This document shows positions 58,993-64,000 of a DNA stretch of 64,000 nt, in pieces. The notes under the pieces were generated by a model. The model had not been told where the DNA came from. It did no database searches and worked only from the letters and a program-made list of their open reading frames with translations. Within the stretch, counting starts at the first letter, position 1. Each line of letters begins with the position of its first letter. The position numbers and the translations under genes are program-made. This DNA comes from Comamonadaceae bacterium (lineage in GTDB: Bacteria > Pseudomonadota > Gammaproteobacteria > Burkholderiales > Burkholderiaceae_C): the NCBI GenBank assembly GCA_947450695.1, contig CANFWV010000001.1:1-64000 (forward strand), read 5' to 3'.

Positions 58993-60168
58993 ATGACATC
59001 AGCTGTGATTGTTTCCACTGCCCGCACTCCTTTGGCCAAAAGCTGGAAGGGCTCTTTCAACATGACGCACGGCGCCACGCTTGGCGGGCATGCTGTCGAA
59101 CGGGCTTTGCAGCGCGCCGGTATCGAGGCCGCTGAGGTGGATGACGTGATCATCGGCTGCGCCACACCGGAAGGTGCCACAGGCGCCAACATCGCACGCC
59201 AAATTGCACTTCGCGCGGGTTGTCCAGTCAGTGTGTCTGGCATGACGGTGAACCGCTTTTGCTCATCGGGGTTGCAGTCGATTGCGCTCGCCGCGCAGCG
59301 GGTAATCGCAGGCGAAGCCGATATTTATGTGGCCGGCGGTGTCGAGAGTATTTCTTGTGTCCAGCAAGAGATGAACATGCACATGTTGCAAGACAGCTGG
59401 CTCACAAAAAACAAACCTGAAATTTACTGGAGCATGCTGCAAACCGCTGAGCTGGTGGCCAAGCGGTACGGCATCGCACGTGATCGCATGGACGAGTACG
59501 GCGCTCGCAGCCAGCAAAGAGCTGCTGCGGCGCAAACTGCCGGACTCTTTGAAGCGGAGATCGCGCCGATCACAGTGGTCGCTGGCGTACTTGATCCAGA
59601 GATGGGTCTGGTGACAAAAAAGTTGACCGTCAGCCAAGACGAAGGGATTCGATCAGGGACCACGCAAGAAGGTATCCGTGGCATCAAACCAGCCATACTA
59701 GGTGGAGTCGTGGCTGCAGGCAATGCCAGCCAATTTTCAGATGGTGCAGGTGCTGTCGTGGTGATGCACGAAAGCGTGGCTGGACGCAAAGGCCTCAAGC
59801 CGCTAGGCCGTTTTCTAGGATTTGCCGTGGCGGGATGTGAGCCTGAAGAAATGGGCATCGGTCCCGTTTTTGCTATCCCGAAGGTCCTGGCCAAGTTGGG
59901 CTTGAAGGTCAGCGACATCGACCTGTGGGAGCTCAACGAAGCCTTTGCCGTGCAGGTGCTTCACTGCGCCGACAAACTGGGCATTCCGATGGACCGTTTG
60001 AATGTCAATGGCGGTGCAATTGCCGTTGGCCATCCATACGGTGTGAGTGGTCAGAGGCTGACAGGCCACGCGCTGATTGAAGGCAAGCGCCGCGGTGCCA
60101 AACGCGTATGTGTCACTATGTGCATTGGTGGCGGCATGGGTGCCGCTGGCATTTTTGAGGTTTTATAA
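58993..60168 (+). CDS. Acetyl-CoA C-acyltransferase (thiolase, FadA-like)
   Basis: 391 residues from ATG 58993 after GGAG; the longer open frame (from 58894) runs back into fadB. Thiolase landmarks are [16 protein letters not shown] (acyl-carrying Cys near 88), [17 protein letters not shown] (His) and [16 protein letters not shown] (second Cys). It cleaves 3-ketoacyl-CoA in beta-oxidation. The start lies 28 bases after fadB. Confidence 0.94.
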   Translation: MTSAVIVSTARTPLAKSWKGSFNMTHGATLGGHAVERALQRAGIEAAEVDDVIIGCATPEGATGANIARQIALRAGCPVSVSGMTVNRFCSSGLQSIALAAQRVIAGEADIYVAGGVESISCVQQEMNMHMLQDSWLTKNKPEIYWSMLQTAELVAKRYGIARDRMDEYGARSQQRAAAAQTAGLFEAEIAPITVVAGVLDPEMGLVTKKLTVSQDEGIRSGTTQEGIRGIKPAILGGVVAAGNASQFSDGAGAVVVMHESVAGRKGLKPLGRFLGFAVAGCEPEEMGIGPVFAIPKVLAKLGLKVSDIDLWELNEAFAVQVLHCADKLGIPMDRLNVNGGAIAVGHPYGVSGQRLTGHALIEGKRRGAKRVCVTMCIGGGMGAAGIFEVL

Positions 60169-60369
60169 ATGACAACTCTCCACAACCTGAAACGGCTGCA
60201 GCAGCTGATTTGGGTGCTAATTTACGGCGGCTTGCTGACGCTTGTGCTTGGTTTTTCGGTGGAACGTCACGATGAAGCTTTAGGGTGGTCGATGGCCGTT
60301 GGTGGTGGCTGCGTTGCCTTGCTTGGCGCTGTCTTGATTTATGTTCGCTCGCGGCTAAAGGCAAACTGA
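60169..60369 (+). CDS. Small membrane protein, function unknown
   Basis: 66 residues beginning with the ATG that directly abuts the thiolase TAA. Two predicted membrane helices (about 13-31 and 40-59) joined by a short acidic/basic loop VERHDEALGW, and a basic C-terminus YVRSRLKAN. Its tight position between thiolase and thioesterase argues it is translated. I do not recognise the family; a role at the membrane in lipid handling is only a guess. Confidence 0.6.
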   Translation: MTTLHNLKRLQQLIWVLIYGGLLTLVLGFSVERHDEALGWSMAVGGGCVALLGAVLIYVRSRLKAN

Positions 60370-60410
60370 CACAACCGGTAAATTTGAATCATTTCCACTT
60401 GAGAAAAAAC

Positions 60411-60851
60411 ATGAAATTCGGCGTTGAAATCCCTTTTGTCACCCACCTTGGCTTCGACCTCACTCACTTTGAAGGTGGAGATTCAGCGATCGAATTTTCA
60501 CCCCGCCCAGAACACCTAAACTCCTTTGGCGTTACCCACGGCGGGGTGATCATGTCGCTGATGGATGTGACCATGGCCACTGCGGCCCGAAGTGTGGCTC
60601 CCGAAATGGGCATCGTCACCATCGAGATGAAAACCACGTTCATGAAGCCGGCCCCTGGCGACGGAAGCACCTTAACGGGGCGTGGTCACCTGATTCAACG
60701 GACCGCCAAGATGGCCTTCGTTGAAGCCAAGCTGTACGACAGTCAGGAGCAGCTTTGCGCTCATGCAACCGGAACGTTCAAATACGCCAAACGACCCGAC
60801 GCTAATACGGCAAGGGCTGGCTTGCCAGCAAATCAACTGTCCACCGACTGA
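60411..60851 (+). CDS. PaaI-family (hotdog-fold) acyl-CoA thioesterase
   Basis: 146 residues from ATG 60411 (MKFGVEIPFVTHLGF). Hotdog-fold motif RPEHLNSFGVTHGGVIMSLMDVTMATAA with HGG and the acidic residue in LMD, then VTIEMKTTFMKPAPGDGSTL. It hydrolyses acyl- or phenylacyl-CoA. Last gene of the beta-oxidation operon; it may release CoA from stalled intermediates (inference). The frame opens further up at 60285 but overlaps the small membrane-protein gene there. Confidence 0.88.
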   Translation: MKFGVEIPFVTHLGFDLTHFEGGDSAIEFSPRPEHLNSFGVTHGGVIMSLMDVTMATAARSVAPEMGIVTIEMKTTFMKPAPGDGSTLTGRGHLIQRTAKMAFVEAKLYDSQEQLCAHATGTFKYAKRPDANTARAGLPANQLSTD

Positions 60852-60906
60852 TCATTAACCGGATCACAGACTTTGCCGCCTCGCTACGCTCGCCATAAAA
60901 AAAGCA

Positions 60907-61419
60907 TCAGCGCAGGCGATGGCTCTCGGCTTCAATCACAGGGTGGCCTGTAGCCACATCAACTCGGTCTTCCAGTTCGCCGATGCAGGCTGCGAGCGTG
61001 TTGGTTGATTGCTCGATGCGCGACTCAAGGTCTTGCTGCAAACGCGCTAAGCGTTCGTCAAGGCGGAGAATGGTTTCGGCTTCGCGGTCGGCCAGGGCAT
61101 GGTTTTCTGCCGCCAAGTACTGCTGCAACTCATTGAATCGCGAGGTCTCGGCTTTGTCGGCCAGTTCGCGCTGGGCTTTGAGCTCACGTGCCGTGCGCCG
61201 GTTCTCGATCAAATACGCACTTTTGGCGTAGGCGCTGAAAAGCACGAAGATCATCAACGCGGCCGCTAGAGCCACCAGCATGATCATCGCCAAAGGCGCT
61301 TGAACGCTGGTAAAACCCAAGCTAAGCAGGCTGAGTCGGTTGAACTCTTCGAGGTTCAGGGCCACGAAAGCCGTCGTCAAGACGATGCCCAACAGCAGAA
61401 AAATAGAGCGTATGCGCAT
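60907..61419 (-). CDS. LapA-like membrane protein with C-terminal coiled coil
   Basis: 170 residues from ATG 61419, preceded by GGGGAG. Two membrane helices (about 1-22 and 38-65) in the LapA arrangement with ALNLEEFNRLSLLSLGF between, then a charged coiled coil (about 80-150; ERLARLQQDLESRIEQ). LapA (YciS) helps control LPS assembly in enterics; the longer coiled coil here is different, so function is inferred only broadly. Divergent from tex. Confidence 0.6.
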   Translation of the reverse strand: MRIRSIFLLLGIVLTTAFVALNLEEFNRLSLLSLGFTSVQAPLAMIMLVALAAALMIFVLFSAYAKSAYLIENRRTARELKAQRELADKAETSRFNELQQYLAAENHALADREAETILRLDERLARLQQDLESRIEQSTNTLAACIGELEDRVDVATGHPVIEAESHRLR

Positions 61420-61516
61420 CGGAACTCCCCTTAAAGCTTCATCATACGCAGAGCTGGCTGAAGGGGCTGTGGGAGAATGCCTCTTCATTTTTTCGCTCGC
61501 CACAAGACCCTCCCAC

Positions 61517-63919
61517 ATGCAGAAAATCATCCGGCAGATTGCCGCAGAAATCAAAGTTCAAGAGCAACAGATTCGGGTTGCCGTTGAACTGCTTGACGGC
61601 GGTGCGACCGTGCCTTTCATTGCCCGCTACCGTAAGGAGGTCACGGGTGGACTTGACGATATCCAGTTGCGTGAACTGGAAGCTCGGCTGGGATATTTAA
61701 GAGAGCTTGAAGATCGCCGTGACACGGTGCTCAAAAGTATCGAGGAGCAGGGCAAGTTGACAGCAGATCTGCGCCGTGCGATTGAAGCCGCCGGCACCAA
61801 GCAAGACTTGGAAGATTTGTACTTGCCCTACAAGCCAAGGCGTCGTACCAAGGGGCAAATTGCCCGTGAGTCGGGTATTGAGCCACTCGCCGATTCGCTG
61901 TTTGCCGACCCAATGCTGGTGCCGCAAGAAGCTGCTGCTCCGTATGTCAAAGCCGAAAAGAACGAGAGCGGTGACGACTTCACCACTGTGCAAGCGGTGC
62001 TGGATGGGGTGCGAGATATCTTGAGCGAGCGTTGGGCCGAAGACGCGCCGCTGGTGCAGTCGCTGCGCGCGTGGCTATGGAGTGAAGGGCTGTTTGCCTC
62101 GAAGCTGGTGGCCGGCAAAGACGAAAACCACCCTGACAACGCCAAGTTTCGCGATTACTTTGCCTACGATGAACCGATTGGCCGCGTGCCATCGCACCGG
62201 GCCTTGGCCGTTTTTCGCGGCCGCGGGCTGGAAATTTTGGATGCTAAGCTGGTCTTGCCCGAGCCGCCGGTGAGCGTTACCCCCGTGGGTGTGAAGGCTG
62301 TGCCCACGGTGTCGGTCGCGGAAGGCAAGATTGCGCTGCACTTGGGCTGGAGCCACAAAGCCCGCCCGGCAGACGACTTGTTGCGCAAATGCGTGACCTG
62401 GACTTGGCGCGTCAAACTCAGTTTGTCGATTGAGCGAGACCTCTTCACACGGCTGCGCGAAGACGCAGAGAAAGTCGCTATCAAGGTCTTTGCCGACAAC
62501 CTGCGCGACCTGTTGCTGGCCGCACCGGCTGGCCCGCGCGTGGTGATGGGGCTTGACCCCGGCATCCGTACCGGCGTCAAAGTGGCGGTGGTCGACGCCA
62601 CCGGCAAGTTGGTAGAAACCGCCACGGTGTTTCCGCACGAGCCCCGCAAAGACTGGGAGGGCTCGCTGCACACGCTGGCCAAGCTTAGCGAAAAGCACGG
62701 CGTCAATCTGATCGCCATCGGCAACGGCACGGCCAGTCGCGAAACGGACAAGCTGGCCGCCGACCTCATCAAGCGGATCACCCAACACGCTGAATCTACT
62801 GGAACCGCGTGGCCGATTGACAAAGTCGTGGTGAGCGAAGCGGGTGCGTCGGTTTATTCGGCCAGTGAATTCGCCTCTCAAGAAATGCCTGACGTTGACG
62901 TCAGTTTGCGTGGAGCTGCCAGCATTGCGCGGCGCTTGCAAGACCCGCTGGCCGAGCTGGTCAAGATTGACCCGAAATCCATCGGAGTTGGCCAGTACCA
63001 GCACGATGTCAATCAAAGTGAGTTGGCCCGCAGCCTAGACACCGTGGTTGAAGACTGCGTCAACAGCGTTGGCGTTGACCTGAACACTGCCAGCGTGCCC
63101 CTGTTGGCGCGCGTCTCGGGCCTTAGCCAAACCGTGGCCAAGTCGGTAGTGCGCTGGCGTGATGCCAACGGAGCCTTCACCAGCCGCGCTGATCTCTTGA
63201 AGGTCACCGGTTTGGGCGCTAAGACCTTTGAGCAAAGTGCCGGTTTTTTGCGCTTGCATGCCAGCAGCAATCCGTTAGACATGACCGGCGTTCACCCCGA
63301 AACCTATCCGGTTGTCGAAAAAATCATTGCCCACACCGGCAAGCCGGTGGCCGAACTCATGGGCCGTGCCGAGATGCTCAAGACACTTCGGCCCGAGCTT
63401 TTTGCGAATGAAAAGTTCGGTGTCATCACAGTCAAAGACATTTTGGCAGAGCTCGAAAAGCCGGGTCGTGATCCACGCCCTGACTTCAAAGTGGCCCGAT
63501 TCAATGAGGGTGTTGAAGACATCAAAGACTTGGTAGAAGGCATGACACTGGAAGGCACCGTGAGCAACGTGGCGGCCTTCGGCGCTTTTGTCGACATCGG
63601 TGTGCATCAGGACGGGCTGGTGCATGTAAGTCAGCTTGCCAATAAATTCGTCACCGACGCGCGTGACGTTGTGAAGACGGGTGACATCGTCAATGTCCGC
63701 GTGACCGAAGTCGACGTGGTCCGCAAACGCATTGGCTTGACCATGAAGCTCGACGCCGCCCCTGCGCGTCGTGACGCCCCGCGCGACAACAAGTTCGAAG
63801 GCGCAGCACGTGGTGTACGGATGCCTCAAGGCCCCAATTTCTCCAGTAGAAACGAGCCAGCCGGGCAGGGCAGCGCCATGGCATCGGCTTTTGCCAAGTT
63901 GCAAAGTCTGAAGAAATAA
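61517..63919 (+). CDS. tex: Transcription accessory protein Tex
   Basis: 800 residues from ATG 61517 (MQKIIRQIAAEIKVQEQQIRVAV); the frame opens at 61340 across the LapA-like start. N-terminal Tex domain VPFIARYRKEVTGGLDD, YqgF/RNase H-like domain VVMGLDPGIRTGVKVAVVD, helix-hairpin-helix repeats (LNTASVPLLARVSGLSQTVAKSVV region), and a C-terminal S1 domain GTVSNVAAFGAFVDIGVHQDG. A basic Arg/Asn-rich tail follows. Nucleic-acid binding factor at transcription complexes. Confidence 0.96.
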   Translation: MQKIIRQIAAEIKVQEQQIRVAVELLDGGATVPFIARYRKEVTGGLDDIQLRELEARLGYLRELEDRRDTVLKSIEEQGKLTADLRRAIEAAGTKQDLEDLYLPYKPRRRTKGQIARESGIEPLADSLFADPMLVPQEAAAPYVKAEKNESGDDFTTVQAVLDGVRDILSERWAEDAPLVQSLRAWLWSEGLFASKLVAGKDENHPDNAKFRDYFAYDEPIGRVPSHRALAVFRGRGLEILDAKLVLPEPPVSVTPVGVKAVPTVSVAEGKIALHLGWSHKARPADDLLRKCVTWTWRVKLSLSIERDLFTRLREDAEKVAIKVFADNLRDLLLAAPAGPRVVMGLDPGIRTGVKVAVVDATGKLVETATVFPHEPRKDWEGSLHTLAKLSEKHGVNLIAIGNGTASRETDKLAADLIKRITQHAESTGTAWPIDKVVVSEAGASVYSASEFASQEMPDVDVSLRGAASIARRLQDPLAELVKIDPKSIGVGQYQHDVNQSELARSLDTVVEDCVNSVGVDLNTASVPLLARVSGLSQTVAKSVVRWRDANGAFTSRADLLKVTGLGAKTFEQSAGFLRLHASSNPLDMTGVHPETYPVVEKIIAHTGKPVAELMGRAEMLKTLRPELFANEKFGVITVKDILAELEKPGRDPRPDFKVARFNEGVEDIKDLVEGMTLEGTVSNVAAFGAFVDIGVHQDGLVHVSQLANKFVTDARDVVKTGDIVNVRVTEVDVVRKRIGLTMKLDAAPARRDAPRDNKFEGAARGVRMPQGPNFSSRNEPAGQGSAMASAFAKLQSLKK

Positions 63920-63931
63920 GCCTCAGCGACC

Positions 63932-64000
63932 TCATTCGTTAACGGTTGACTTGGCGCAAGCTTTGGTCAGTCTGGTGAGCAAGCCGATCGCCAGCTTGAT
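63932..64000 (-). CDS. 3' end of an unidentified gene (runs off window)
   Basis: An open frame of 22 codons plus TGA entering from beyond the window: IKLAIGLLTRLTKACAKSTV then NE and stop. It is convergent with tex, 12 bases apart, and codon use is normal for the region. Too short to identify, and may be chance. Confidence 0.3.
   Translation of the reverse strand: MKLAIGLLTRLTKACAKSTVNE

Overview
The window reads as chromosome from a betaproteobacterium, most likely Burkholderiales and probably Comamonadaceae. The grounds are gene order and gene content: dapC-dapD-dapE-prmB, smc-zipA-ligA-def, map-glnD, a 1340-residue purL, and three Bug-type (tripartite tricarboxylate) solute receptors plus the wreck of a fourth. 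Base composition looks mid-50s percent GC. I see no rRNA, tRNA, CRISPR array, phage or intact insertion sequence.

Layout. 1-4402: minus-strand lysine/diaminopimelate genes with prmB and the start of an ABC-F ATPase. 4477-13396: plus-strand membrane glycosyltransferase, then the smc-zipA-ligA-def operon. 13417-31369 (possibly to 32868): an accessory catabolic region. 32874-40631: glnD, map and purL. 40724-47675: Bug receptors, gamma-glutamyltransferase, mutarotase, parvulin, bolA, yciB and msrB. 47700-50943: selO and an acyl-CoA ligase. 50953-56723: a CzcCBA-type metal efflux operon with a DUF3240 gene. 56865-60851: a beta-oxidation operon. 60907-64000: a LapA-like membrane protein, tex, and a gene running off the end.

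The accessory region is the most interesting part. A tightly coupled minus-strand operon runs from a flavin monooxygenase through an isocitrate lyase/PEP mutase-family lyase, an isochorismatase-family amidase and a maleate isomerase/arylmalonate decarboxylase-fold protein into a leuCD pair. Around it lie a LysR regulator, a Bug receptor, an SDR, a complete branched-chain-type ABC transporter behind a textbook sigma-54 promoter, a PuuE/imidase-like CE4 hydrolase, a metallo-beta-lactamase-fold hydrolase, a GntR regulator, a second flavin monooxygenase (about 68% identical to the first, both 398 residues without a gap) and a CoA-transferase. My reading, which is inference, is uptake and oxidation of a nitrogen-containing ring. 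A cyclic imide or amide would then be opened to a half-amide and deamidated to a substituted maleate. A LeuCD-type enzyme would hydrate that, and the lyase would cleave it to an oxo acid and a short carboxylate, which the CoA-transferase could activate. It resembles parts of nicotinate degradation (NicF/NicE), imide degradation, and the dimethylmaleate hydratase/dimethylmalate lyase steps of nicotinate fermentation, but this combination is not a pathway I recognise. The substrate is unknown.

Start codons were re-chosen where an ORF extends upstream of a ribosome binding site or family start. All identities and motif calls were made by eye, without database searches.
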